DNA from: CAYQJS01 sp964417895
Lineage (GTDB): Bacteria > Chloroflexota > UBA6077 > SHYK01
Assembly (NCBI GenBank): GCA_964417895.1
Contig: CAYQJS010000101.1
Location: 1-7,533 of the forward strand
Reading direction: 5' to 3'
DNA length: 7,533 bases
The notes beneath the pieces were generated by a model. That model was given only the letters and a program-made list of their open reading frames with translations, had not been told where the DNA came from and searched no databases. Shown one piece after another: positions 1-6,382 of the stretch; the first letter of the stretch is position 1; each line of letters starts with the position of its first letter. Made by a program: the position numbers and the translations under genes.

Positions 1-33
1 ATGTGGTTCGACAGGCTCACCACGAGCGGAACC
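1..33. repeat. Short extragenic repeat-like element at the window edge
   Basis: The bases GTGGT at 3-7 and ACCAC at 19-23 form a 5-bp inverted repeat around an 11-nt loop, and GGTTC at 5-9 can alternatively pair with GAACC at 29-33. The core from 5 to 29 resembles, from memory, a short extragenic repeat seen many times in intergenic regions of GC-rich environmental bacteria. Only one copy is present here, and the element may extend beyond the left edge. The repeat identity is therefore an inference, while the pairing is visible. Confidence 0.4.
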
Positions 34-136
34 CAACCTTTTTCAGCAGCCTGCTAATCCAGGAAGCAACCATTATGGTGCATTGCCGGCGCCAGGGTTG
101 TAGGCGCGGCGCACATCTCGGTAGACTGCGGTGCAG

Positions 137-141
137 GGAGG
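137..141 (+). promoter_or_regulatory. Ribosome binding site of the first solute-binding protein
   Basis: GGAGG lies inside a G-rich stretch (136-143). It is 5 nt before GTG 147 and 11 nt before ATG 153. This places the translation start next to the lipoprotein signal sequence and argues against the open frame that continues upstream to position 3. The data cannot fully separate the GTG from the ATG; both give a working signal peptide. Confidence 0.55.
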
Positions 142-146
142 GGCCG

Positions 147-1874
147 GTGCGCATGTTGTCCGCCGTATGGAGACCGCTGTTTGTGGCGGCGGTGATGGCG
201 GCGACCGCCTGTGTCCCTGCGCCGTCACCCTCCACGACGGGCGAACCCTTGCCGACCGGCACAGGGCCGAAGGTCATCGTGATGGGCATCCTCCAGGAGC
301 CGACCGGGTTCGGCGCTTTCCACAGCTGCACCTCGGGTGGAGGTTGCCACCAGCTCGAAGAGATCGTCATGCGCTATCTCATAGGCCTCGACTCGCAGTC
401 GCAGCCGTATCCAGAGATAGCCAGCGAGCAGCCATCGGTCGAGCGCGGCACCTGGGCCATTCACGCCGACGGCACGATGGAGACGACGTACCGCCTGCGC
501 CCCAAGGTGACCTGGCACGATGGCACGCCCATGGCGGCGGACGACTGGGTTTTCGGCTGGGAGGTGGACCGAGACCCCGAAATGCCCAACGCCACCACAG
601 TGCCCGTGCGCTACATCGACTCGGTCGTTGCGCTCGACGAGGGCACGCTGCTCCTGCACTGGAGCCAGACCTACCCCTTCGCCGACGCCCTCATGCGGGA
701 GCACCTGAACCCCATGCAGCGTGCCAGGCACGAAGCGATCTACCGGGCAGACCGCGAGCGGTTCGTCAACTCGCCGGCATGGAACCTGGAGTTCGTCGGC
801 CTCGGCCCCTATCGCATCGCCGAGTGGACCCAGGGGACACAGATCAGGTACGAGGCGTTCCCACGGTACTTCCGAGGGAAACCCCGCGTTGAGACGATAA
901 TCGTCCGCTTCCTGCACGATCCGAACACGCTGCTCGCCAATATCCTCGCCGACAGCATCGATGTCTACCTGCCGCTGGGCCTCGAAAAGGAAGGGGCCTT
1001 GGACCTGCAGCGTGGCTGGGCGGCCCCCGGGACCGGCAACCAGTTGCTGGTCTATCCCGATGGGCGCCTGCGGTTTATCGAGATCCAGATGCGGCCCGAT
1101 TACCAGCGGCCGAAGGCGTTGGCCGACCGCCGAACGCGAGAGGCCATCTACCGCACGATGGACCGCCAGGAGCTCATGGACCTCGTCATTGCTGGCCTCG
1201 GCAAGGTGGCCGACTCCTGGTTACTGCCTGACGACCCCGCCCGCCCGACGTTCGAACCGGTAATTCCCGATTATTCGCACAACCCCCAGCTGGCCCAGCG
1301 CCTGTTGGAGGACGTAGGCTTTCGGCGCGGAGCAGACGGCATCCTTGTCCACCAGCAGACGGGAGAGCGGTTCGAGACGGCGGTCTGGAACACGCGGGGC
1401 GGCGGCCACGACAAAGAGAACTCCGTAGTGGCCGACCAGCTTCGATCGCTCGGCATCGTCGCCGATCAGTACATCATTCCAACGTCGCGAATGGACGACA
1501 GCGAGCATCGCGCCTCATTCCCCGGCGCCAGTGTGACGTCGTTGACGGCGAATCTGAACTTCGAGAACAGCCGGCTGCGGTATCGACCGCCCCGGCTTAC
1601 CGAGCCCCTGGGGAACCCACGCAACGGCTACAACAACCGCGAGGTGGTGCGGCTGGTCGACCGCCTCCAGGTGACGGTTGGGGAGAGCGACCGCCAGAAG
1701 CTCCAGCGGCAGATCATGCAGATCGCACTCCTGGATCTGCCGCTTCTGCCCATGTACTGGGACGTGGAGATGATGACCATCCGAAAGGGCGTCGTGGGCC
1801 CCACGGGTCGCACGGGTCGCCACGTTCTCTACCCGCTGGCGACCTGGAACATCAGTGAGTGGGACAGGTCGTAG
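147..1874 (+). CDS. ABC transporter solute-binding lipoprotein, family 5 (peptide/nickel type)
   Basis: This 575-residue protein (573 if ATG 153 is used) should be an extracytoplasmic lipoprotein that binds a solute, typically a peptide or oligosaccharide, and delivers it to an ABC permease. A basic start and hydrophobic segment end in a lipobox (A-A-T-A-C), so Cys22 would be lipidated. Pro/Ser/Thr-rich linker residues follow. Family 5 hallmarks are Y-R-L-R-P-x-V-x-W-H-D-G at about residues 115-126, then A-D-D-W-V-F, and G-L-G-P-Y at 218-222 followed by the usual W-x-x-G-T and FRGKP segment. The length fits the family. Two cysteines at about 61 and 67 could form a disulfide. The C-terminus ends in W-N-x3-W-D-x-S, shared with the paralogue at 4597-6309. 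No permease or ATPase gene is adjacent. The substrate cannot be read from sequence. The open frame continues upstream but without a signal sequence or a good ribosome site. Confidence 0.9.
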   Translation: MRMLSAVWRPLFVAAVMAATACVPAPSPSTTGEPLPTGTGPKVIVMGILQEPTGFGAFHSCTSGGGCHQLEEIVMRYLIGLDSQSQPYPEIASEQPSVERGTWAIHADGTMETTYRLRPKVTWHDGTPMAADDWVFGWEVDRDPEMPNATTVPVRYIDSVVALDEGTLLLHWSQTYPFADALMREHLNPMQRARHEAIYRADRERFVNSPAWNLEFVGLGPYRIAEWTQGTQIRYEAFPRYFRGKPRVETIIVRFLHDPNTLLANILADSIDVYLPLGLEKEGALDLQRGWAAPGTGNQLLVYPDGRLRFIEIQMRPDYQRPKALADRRTREAIYRTMDRQELMDLVIAGLGKVADSWLLPDDPARPTFEPVIPDYSHNPQLAQRLLEDVGFRRGADGILVHQQTGERFETAVWNTRGGGHDKENSVVADQLRSLGIVADQYIIPTSRMDDSEHRASFPGASVTSLTANLNFENSRLRYRPPRLTEPLGNPRNGYNNREVVRLVDRLQVTVGESDRQKLQRQIMQIALLDLPLLPMYWDVEMMTIRKGVVGPTGRTGRHVLYPLATWNISEWDRS

Positions 1875-2079
1875 CTGGCGGCTGCCGGGTTCGCTTCTAT
1901 CACCGTGGGGCAGTTGACGGAGCAAGGACGGTCAGCCGCCGATTCGCTGGCGTTAACCAGAGCGGGTTATGCCGCCCGGCTCAGGCGCGTGTCCGCGCAA
2001 AACCGTTGAAAGTTACGGCTCCAGGCAAGGCGGATTCGATGACTGAATTGAGTGCAGCGAAGCGCGCAGCGCGCGCGTC
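1875..2079. other. Intergenic region between convergent genes, with weak stem-loops
   Basis: This 205-bp stretch lies between the convergent solute-binding and Uma2 genes. No plausible protein gene was found. Besides the nested inverted repeat at 1877-1940, it holds small GC stems: GCGCG at 1985-1989 with CGCGC at 1994-1998, and GCGCG at 2062-2066 with CGCGC at 2070-2074. None is followed by a T-run on the strand that would need one, so none is a convincing intrinsic terminator. Confidence 0.6.
1877..1940 (+). terminator. Nested inverted repeat after the stop codon; possible transcript 3' structure
   Basis: Three bases after the stop codon begins an 8-bp arm GGCGGCTG (1877-1884) that is the exact reverse complement of CAGCCGCC (1933-1940). 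Directly stacked inside it, ACCGT (1901-1905) pairs with ACGGT (1928-1932), with a 16-nt bulge on the left side. The position suits a 3'-end or RNA-stabilising structure. There is no T-tract after it, so a standard Rho-independent terminator is not supported. Confidence 0.25.
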
Positions 2080-2727
2080 TCAGCCCAGAATCCCGAGGGA
2101 GCGCACCGCGTCCAGCTCGTTAGGGAGTGGGTCCTGCCACAGCCACTCCACGGGCAGCCGCAGCCCCACGAGGGCCGGGCTCTCGTAGACCCCGCTCGCG
2201 TCGATGAGCGCCGCTCGGTAGTGGCCGTCTGCACCCAGCTGGTAGAACTCGACCTGGCTTCGCTCCAGATCGATCAGCCAGTACTCGGGGATGCCCGCTT
2301 GCTCGTATTCGACGAACTTGTCCCCACGATCGCGGCCGATGCTCTCGGGCGACGTGATCTCCACCACCAGGTCGGCGGGGCCATCGAGGTAGGTCTGCCG
2401 CAAGCGGCCGAGGTGAGCGCGGGCCACGAAGATAAGGTCGGGCTCGCGGCCGGTGTTGATGGGCGGGGGCAGGCGCATCTGGAACGGGGGCGGTACCACT
2501 ACGCCAAGGTCGTGCGCGTGAACCCAGAGGCGCAGGACGATGAACAGGAACCCACCTAAGTCCTGGTGCCGCAGCGCTGCTGGCGAGGTCATCTGTACCC
2601 TTCCCCTCACCCATTCCGCCAACGTGTCTTCGTCGCACCAGTCGAGGAAGGCTTCGTAGCTCAGCTCCCCGGCCGGCGGAGAGCGGCGGGTTGTTGGGAG
2701 ATCGGGCACAGTGCCGCTCGCGGCCAT
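2080..2727 (-). CDS. Uma2 family (DUF820) PD-(D/E)XK nuclease-like protein
   Basis: The 215-residue product matches the Uma2 family, a large group of predicted cytoplasmic PD-(D/E)XK-fold endonucleases, abundant in Cyanobacteria and Chloroflexota, whose role is unsettled. Visible core features in order are: S-Y-E-A-F near the start; the E-W-V-R-G-R-V strand at about 38-44; a conserved-type His at about 54; E-P-D at 95-97; V-V-E-I-T-S with Glu123; R-D-R-G-D-K with Lys137; and the hallmark G-I-P-E-Y-W-L-I-D at about 145-153. Together these retain the candidate catalytic Asp, Glu and Lys, so the protein looks intact. ATG 2727 is chosen over the upstream TTG 2769 because it has an AGGAG site 9 nt away and a TATACT box would place transcription start between them. 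It lies 82 bp downstream of the hydrolase gene on the same strand, but no functional link is evident. Confidence 0.88.
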   Translation of the reverse strand: MAASGTVPDLPTTRRSPPAGELSYEAFLDWCDEDTLAEWVRGRVQMTSPAALRHQDLGGFLFIVLRLWVHAHDLGVVVPPPFQMRLPPPINTGREPDLIFVARAHLGRLRQTYLDGPADLVVEITSPESIGRDRGDKFVEYEQAGIPEYWLIDLERSQVEFYQLGADGHYRAALIDASGVYESPALVGLRLPVEWLWQDPLPNELDAVRSLGILG

Positions 2728-2736
2728 GGAGGGCTG

Positions 2737-2741
2737 CTCCT
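2737..2741 (-). promoter_or_regulatory. Ribosome binding site deciding the Uma2 start
   Basis: AGGAG on the minus strand stands 9 nt before ATG 2727. The longer alternative starting at TTG 2769 has a purine run directly against the codon, too close to serve, so the internal ATG is preferred. Confidence 0.5.
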
Positions 2742-2759
2742 GCTCATCCACTTGAACCC

Positions 2760-2765
2760 AGTATA
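2760..2765 (-). promoter_or_regulatory. Candidate -10 box for the Uma2 gene
   Basis: The minus strand reads TATACT, five of six matches to the bacterial -10 consensus. Transcription would start near 2753 and leave a leader of about 25 nt containing the AGGAG site. No good -35 hexamer is seen at 16-18 bp (GCTTTC is the best), so the promoter remains tentative. It would let the nuclease gene be expressed apart from the hydrolase. Confidence 0.3.
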
Positions 2766-2792
2766 GCAACCCCTTCCGGTCTGAAAGCGAGG

Positions 2793-2807
2793 GTCGCGGG
2801 GGGCGAC
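2793..2807 (-). terminator. Hairpin directly after the hydrolase stop codon
   Basis: GTCGC and GCGAC form a perfect 5-bp stem around a loop of five C residues on the minus strand, beginning two bases after the TGA at 2810-2812. The following bases carry only a short TTT, so termination would be weak at best. Partial read-through into the Uma2 gene is possible. Confidence 0.3.
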
Positions 2808-2809
2808 AC

Positions 2810-4372
2810 TCAGCTCGGTGTAGGCCAGCCAGCGTTCAGGTGCGGCTGGGCGCTGGGGTCGGGCGTCGGGGTGGGAGCCGGCACGATGGCCGCGGGCATC
2901 TCCTCGACGATGATCAACGGACTGCCGCCCACCAGATACAGCGTGGGATCGCGCGGGTCCGAGTTGTTGCGCGATGGCTCTAGGCTCACCTCGTATTTGC
3001 CGTCTTGGGCGGAAAGCGGCGTCGTCCGCCCGTATTTGTCCACGAGCTGCGCGGGGCTGCTCCTCGCCGGCAGCGCGAATTGGACCGGCTGAGGCGACGC
3101 GTTCCAGATCACGGTCACCCGCTCCGCCTCTCTCTCGAGCACCACCACGTTCACAGGCGCTGGCCACGGCCACTGGAAGCGGTTGCCGTTGGAGGCCAGA
3201 AGCGCGCTGACCTCCGGCTCGGTGGGCGGCACCTGCGACCCTGCCCAGTAGTAGGTCGCCGTGCGCGCGTGCTGCACGTGACGGGCGCCCACCTGGTAGG
3301 CCAGGTACGACGGACGGACCGTCCCGTCGTTCCGGGTGAGGCCCCAGTATTCGTCCCCGTTCTCGGGGTGCTCGTCCACGATCTTGTAGGTACTGTAGCG
3401 CTGCACCCCGGCTGCTCTCGCCAGGGCCATGCTCTGGATCACATATGAAGCCTGCTCGTCGAGCGTCGCGCGGAAGGGCCCCTCGCCGCTGCCCACCCGC
3501 GGATCGTTCTTCACCAGCACGTTGCTCTCGATGATCCAGATCGGCTTGTCGATGCCCTTCTCCCGCATGATGCGCCGGAACACCGTGGGCACCGTGTAGC
3601 TGTTCAGCGGGTTCCCGTAGGTGTGGGCAGTGACGACGTCGAAGAACCAGCTGTTCTCGGCTGCCGTGGGATCGGCGCCGATGGCGTCCAGCACCCGCTG
3701 GAAGTACTGCGGGCGGCCCGCCTCCTTGTCCCACCAGTAGGTGAATCCGGTCATCACCACCTTCGCGTTGGGGTTGGCCGATTTGGCGGCAAGGTACGCC
3801 GTCTTGAGCACGAGGGAGTAGTCGGCTGGGGTGCCTGCAAATGTTCGGAAGTCGTCCGGCTCGACGTACATGTCGGGCTCGTTGTAGAAGACCCACGTGT
3901 CGATGCGGCCGCGGTAGTGGCCGACGAGCTGCCTGACGTACGACGCCCAGTAGTTCTCGGGATGGTCGATAGGCAGGTTCAGGTTGTGGGGTACGCTGCG
4001 CGCCCCGTAACGCGGATCGCGGGCTGCCCAGCCGGGGGTGTACAGCGTGATGCCGACAATCTCGATGCCGAGCGCCAAGTGCGCGTCGATCTCGGCCTCC
4101 GAGAAATACCCGGGGCGAAGCTCGCCCGTACGGTTTGGTTGAATCTCCTCCCACGGGAAGATGAGCCGCGTCCACCTGACTCCGGCGTTGAGCGCCGCCT
4201 GCGGGGCAGCGATCGTCTGCACGGCCCCAAACCAGGGATCGTCGTTGGCGACGGGCGCCAGAGGCTGAGGCGCGGCAAGGACAGCGTCCTGCGCCGCGGC
4301 CGGCAGCTGCCCGAAGCAGAGCATGCCAAGGGCGGAGCTGAGCAGGAGGCGAGCGAGCGCGGGTCGATGCAT
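2810..4372 (-). CDS. Secreted glycoside hydrolase, clan GH-A (GH39-like)
   Basis: This 520-residue protein is predicted to be exported and to cleave glycosidic bonds by the retaining mechanism. A signal peptide (M-H-R-P-A-L-A-R, a hydrophobic core, then A-A-A-Q near residue 27) is followed by a TIM-barrel region from about 45 to 370. The barrel shows R-W-T-R near its start; F-Y-N-E-P-D-M at 162-168, in which Glu165 is the expected acid/base; and I-W-I-I-E-S, in which Glu282 is the expected nucleophile. The spacing of 117 residues equals that I recall for GH39 beta-xylosidases. A C-terminal beta-rich domain covers about 400-490 and ends in L-V-G-G-S-P-L-I-I-V-E. It is followed by a Pro/Thr tail (P-T-P-T-P-D-P), which may be a linker or cell-wall spacer without a module after it. 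ATG 4372 is chosen because it opens the signal peptide and has a GGAG site 8 nt upstream; the open frame runs further back to 4510 without either. Exact family and substrate are not certain. Confidence 0.85.
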   Translation of the reverse strand: MHRPALARLLLSSALGMLCFGQLPAAAQDAVLAAPQPLAPVANDDPWFGAVQTIAAPQAALNAGVRWTRLIFPWEEIQPNRTGELRPGYFSEAEIDAHLALGIEIVGITLYTPGWAARDPRYGARSVPHNLNLPIDHPENYWASYVRQLVGHYRGRIDTWVFYNEPDMYVEPDDFRTFAGTPADYSLVLKTAYLAAKSANPNAKVVMTGFTYWWDKEAGRPQYFQRVLDAIGADPTAAENSWFFDVVTAHTYGNPLNSYTVPTVFRRIMREKGIDKPIWIIESNVLVKNDPRVGSGEGPFRATLDEQASYVIQSMALARAAGVQRYSTYKIVDEHPENGDEYWGLTRNDGTVRPSYLAYQVGARHVQHARTATYYWAGSQVPPTEPEVSALLASNGNRFQWPWPAPVNVVVLEREAERVTVIWNASPQPVQFALPARSSPAQLVDKYGRTTPLSAQDGKYEVSLEPSRNNSDPRDPTLYLVGGSPLIIVEEMPAAIVPAPTPTPDPSAQPHLNAGWPTPS

Positions 4373-4380
4373 CTGCCTGT

Positions 4381-4384
4381 CTCC
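4381..4384 (-). promoter_or_regulatory. Ribosome binding site deciding the hydrolase start
   Basis: On the minus strand GGAG precedes ATG 4372 by 8 nt. It supports the start that opens the signal peptide rather than the in-frame extension toward 4510. Confidence 0.5.
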
Positions 4385-4403
4385 GCGGTCCTGAGACCTC
4401 AAG

Positions 4404-4427
4404 CTCAAGGCCACCGGCGGGCCTGAG
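4404..4427 (-). other. Hairpin in the hydrolase 5' leader
   Basis: CTCA (4404-4407) pairs with TGAG (4424-4427), and GGCC (4409-4412) pairs with GGCC (4420-4423), giving eight base pairs with one bulged A and a 7-nt loop. It lies about 30 nt upstream of the hydrolase start. It could affect translation or message stability, but no known riboswitch class is recognised. Confidence 0.3.
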
Positions 4428-4443
4428 GATCGGGGCGGACCAC

Positions 4444-4472
4444 AGAGTAGATTACGCGTTTGAAACCGGAAA
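4444..4472 (-). promoter_or_regulatory. Weak promoter candidate for the glycoside hydrolase
   Basis: On the minus strand TTTCCG (4472-4467) and TACTCT (4449-4444) are separated by 17 bp, each matching three of six consensus bases. The -35-like part overlaps the GAAAC boxes, which would fit regulation at this site. The match is poor, so this is only a candidate. Confidence 0.2.
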
Positions 4473-4480
4473 CACGAAAC
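4462..4480. repeat. Three GAAAC boxes at 7-bp period
   Basis: GAAAC occurs at 4462-4466, 4469-4473 and 4476-4480, that is, three tandem heptads of the form GAAACNN. The variable dinucleotides differ, so only the pentamer is kept, as expected of a protein binding array rather than slippage. The array sits between the divergent hydrolase and binding-protein genes. The cognate regulator is unknown and none is encoded in the window. Confidence 0.5.
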
Positions 4481-4501
4481 GGTACGACGGACCAGTCCTT
4501 C

Positions 4502-4530
4502 TTGACGCACACGCCGGTTGGTGCTACGTA
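4502..4530 (+). promoter_or_regulatory. Candidate promoter of the second solute-binding protein
   Basis: TTGACG (4502-4507) matches five of six bases of the -35 consensus. At 17 bp it is followed by TACGTA (4525-4530), a poor -10 box. Transcription would start near 4537 and give a leader of about 60 nt. The strong -35 with a weak -10 could suggest activator dependence or chance. Confidence 0.3.
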
Positions 4531-4585
4531 TGAGTCACTGGGCCCGGGTCGTGTACTCAGGGCTGACGTCCAAGCCGGACTGGAG

Positions 4586-4590
4586 GGAGG
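4586..4590 (+). promoter_or_regulatory. Ribosome binding site of the second solute-binding protein
   Basis: GGAGG lies 6 nt before ATG 4597, within a purine-rich run. It fixes the start exactly at the lipoprotein signal peptide. Confidence 0.6.
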
Positions 4591-4596
4591 CAGGGC

Positions 4597-6309
4597 ATGA
4601 AGCGGCGGGTGATGGCGCTGTCTCTCAGCGTCATGCTGGCACTCTTGGTGGAGGCCTGCGGCTCAGCAAGCCCCCAAACCTCCGAGAGCGGGCCTGCCCG
4701 GCCAGGCCCGGGCCGGAAACAGATCGTGGTCAGTGTCTTCTCGAGTCCAGCCGGGCTGCATCAGGAGCTCACCAATCCGCAGGGCACGTCGGGCAGTGTG
4801 CCGGGGTTGGGTGAGCTCTATCAGCTCCTCAATGGCGCGCTCACTTACCTCGATGGGCAGTCCGTCCGCTATCCATGGCTCGTCGAAGCTGTGCCTTCCG
4901 TCGACAACGGATTGTGGGGCGTCTTCCCCGACGGCCGCATGGAGACGACCTGGCGGATCAAGCCGGGAACCAGATGGCAGGATGGGACGGCGCTGACCTC
5001 CGCTGATCTGCGGTTCACCGTGGAGGTCTACCGCGACCGCGACATCGGCATCTCGGCCGTGCCAGGCCTGCAGCTCATCGATGGGGTCGATCTGCCAGAT
5101 CCCCAGACCGCGGTCCTGAAGTGGCGAGACCCCTTCATCAGCGCCGATGCCCTCTTTAGCTCAGGCCCTACCATGTGGGTGTTGCCCCAACACCTCCTTG
5201 AGCGGCCTTTCCGAGAGAACAAGGAGCAGTTCTTGGGCCTGCCGTACTGGCAAGGGGAGTTCATCGGCAGCGGCCCTTTCAAGATGCAGGGGTGGGTCGC
5301 GGGGAGCTCCATGACGCTCGTGGCCAACGACGACTACGTGCTGGGTCGGCCGCGGCTCGACCAGATCGACGCGCGGTTTTTCACGGAGCGGGGTGCCATC
5401 ACCGCCGGGCTGCTGGCGGGAGCGCTCCAACTGCACGTCGGGCGGGGACTCAACCCGCTGGACGTGATCCAGATTCGCGATAGTACCCAGGATGTCAAGG
5501 TGCAGCTGGGTGGCCCCCTGGGCAATGTGCTTCCAATCTATCCCCAGTTCATGACCCCGGATCCGCCCATCGTCGCGAACCTGCAGTTTCGGAACGCCCT
5601 CTTGATGGCCATCGACCGCCAGGAAGTGACCGACACGCTCAACAACGGGCTGGGGCCCGTTGCGCACTCCTGGGTTCCATCGGACCAGCCGGAAGGCAAA
5701 GCGGTGGCCGGGAGGATCGTTCGTTATGACCACGACCCACGGGCGGCAACCAGCATCATCGTGGCGCTCGGGTACACCAAGGATGCGGATGGCATCTTCC
5801 GCGGCGCAGACGGGGCGAAACTGACGGTCCCGATCGTGACACACCGACAGAACTCCTTCCACGAGCCGGCGACCCTCGCTGTTGCGCGCTATTGGAAAGA
5901 ACTGGGCCTCGACATGCAAGTGGAGGTCCTCCCAGTGGAGCGGGCCGCCGACCTCCCGTACCGCGCCCTCTTCCCCGGGTTTTTCTTGATCAGCCGGGGG
6001 CTCCCCGTGGATCGACCGGATGGCTACTTCACGCGGCGGGCCGTTCCGTTACCCGAAAACAACTTCCGCGGGGGGAATGTCGGGCGATACGGGTCCGCCG
6101 AGTTGGACGCGCTTACCGAGCGCTACGTCACCACAATCCCGTTTCCAGAGCGCATGGCGGTCCTGGGCGACATCGTGCATATGCAGACCGATCAACTCAC
6201 GATGCTCCCGCTGTTCTTCCAGGGAGTGGCCTTCATTCTGGGAAACAACCGGCTCCAGAATGTTCTCGGCGGGCAAGTGTGGAACGCGCACCTCTGGGAT
6301 CTCAGCTGA
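4597..6309 (+). CDS. ABC transporter solute-binding lipoprotein, family 5 (second copy)
   Basis: This 570-residue protein should be anchored outside the membrane and capture a peptide- or oligosaccharide-like ligand for an ABC importer. The signal peptide starts M-K-R-R and ends in a lipobox (L-V-E-A-C), so Cys21 is the lipidation site. A Ser/Pro/Gly-rich spacer follows. Family 5 marks are W-R-I-K-P-x3-W-Q-D-G at 119-130 followed by A-L-T-S-A-D, and G-S-G-P-F at 224-228 with W-x-A-G-S after it. It shares with the first copy the M-E-T-T-x-R segment and the C-terminal W-N-x3-W-D-x-S ending, so the two are paralogues, but they differ widely elsewhere and are not a recent tandem duplication. It lacks the paired cysteines of the first copy. 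No permease or ATPase lies next to it. It is divergent from the hydrolase, which hints at, but does not prove, a shared carbohydrate or glycopeptide role. Confidence 0.9.
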   Translation: MKRRVMALSLSVMLALLVEACGSASPQTSESGPARPGPGRKQIVVSVFSSPAGLHQELTNPQGTSGSVPGLGELYQLLNGALTYLDGQSVRYPWLVEAVPSVDNGLWGVFPDGRMETTWRIKPGTRWQDGTALTSADLRFTVEVYRDRDIGISAVPGLQLIDGVDLPDPQTAVLKWRDPFISADALFSSGPTMWVLPQHLLERPFRENKEQFLGLPYWQGEFIGSGPFKMQGWVAGSSMTLVANDDYVLGRPRLDQIDARFFTERGAITAGLLAGALQLHVGRGLNPLDVIQIRDSTQDVKVQLGGPLGNVLPIYPQFMTPDPPIVANLQFRNALLMAIDRQEVTDTLNNGLGPVAHSWVPSDQPEGKAVAGRIVRYDHDPRAATSIIVALGYTKDADGIFRGADGAKLTVPIVTHRQNSFHEPATLAVARYWKELGLDMQVEVLPVERAADLPYRALFPGFFLISRGLPVDRPDGYFTRRAVPLPENNFRGGNVGRYGSAELDALTERYVTTIPFPERMAVLGDIVHMQTDQLTMLPLFFQGVAFILGNNRLQNVLGGQVWNAHLWDLS

Positions 6310-6349
6310 CCAGGCTTGCGTGATTCATCGGTGCTCGTAAACGGGCTGC

Positions 6350-6376
6350 GAGGTGGTGCCACGTCGGCCGCACCTC
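6350..6376. terminator. Hairpin between convergent genes, possible shared terminator
   Basis: GAGGTG (6350-6355) is the reverse complement of CACCTC (6371-6376), and GCC (6358-6360) can pair with GGC (6366-6368) inside. It lies in the 73-bp gap between two convergent stop codons, where a bidirectional terminator is expected. There is no T-tract on either side, so the call rests on stem and position only. Confidence 0.3.
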
Positions 6377-6382
6377 CCTCCG

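Larger units (their letters stand above)
4373..4596. promoter_or_regulatory. Divergent intergenic control region
   Basis: These 224 bp separate the hydrolase (leftward) from the second solute-binding protein (rightward), so both genes must be initiated from here. The centre, about 4450-4480, is clearly richer in A/T than the surroundings. The region contains GAAAC boxes (4462-4480), weak promoter-like hexamers on both strands, and a hairpin in the hydrolase leader at 4404-4427. No protein gene is supported inside it. Confidence 0.6.

Noticed and set aside
3..146. N-terminal extension of the first solute-binding protein
   Set aside because: The extension would place the lipoprotein signal about 50 residues inside the protein, which would not be processed. 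The ribosome site lies just before 147.
1985..1998. GC hairpin followed by four A residues as a terminator
   Set aside because: The plus strand lacks the needed T-run, and on the minus strand the T-run precedes rather than follows the stem.
2661..4175. Open frame of 504 codons on the minus strand in another frame across the hydrolase and into Uma2
   Set aside because: Its translation is dominated by Arg, Ala, His and Gly and has no domain, while the overlapping frames carry a complete hydrolase and Uma2 protein.
3623..4426. Open frame of 267 codons on the plus strand opposite the hydrolase
   Set aside because: It has no recognisable motif or convincing ribosome site, and it covers the catalytic barrel of the hydrolase in antisense, so it is a composition artefact.
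4518..4814. Small open frame of 98 codons starting in the divergent intergenic region
   Set aside because: It overlaps the start of the second solute-binding protein in another frame, with no recognisable domain and a poor ribosome site.
5161..5919. Open frame of 252 codons antisense to the second solute-binding protein
   Set aside because: It is His, Arg and Pro rich without domains and lies entirely inside a well-supported gene.
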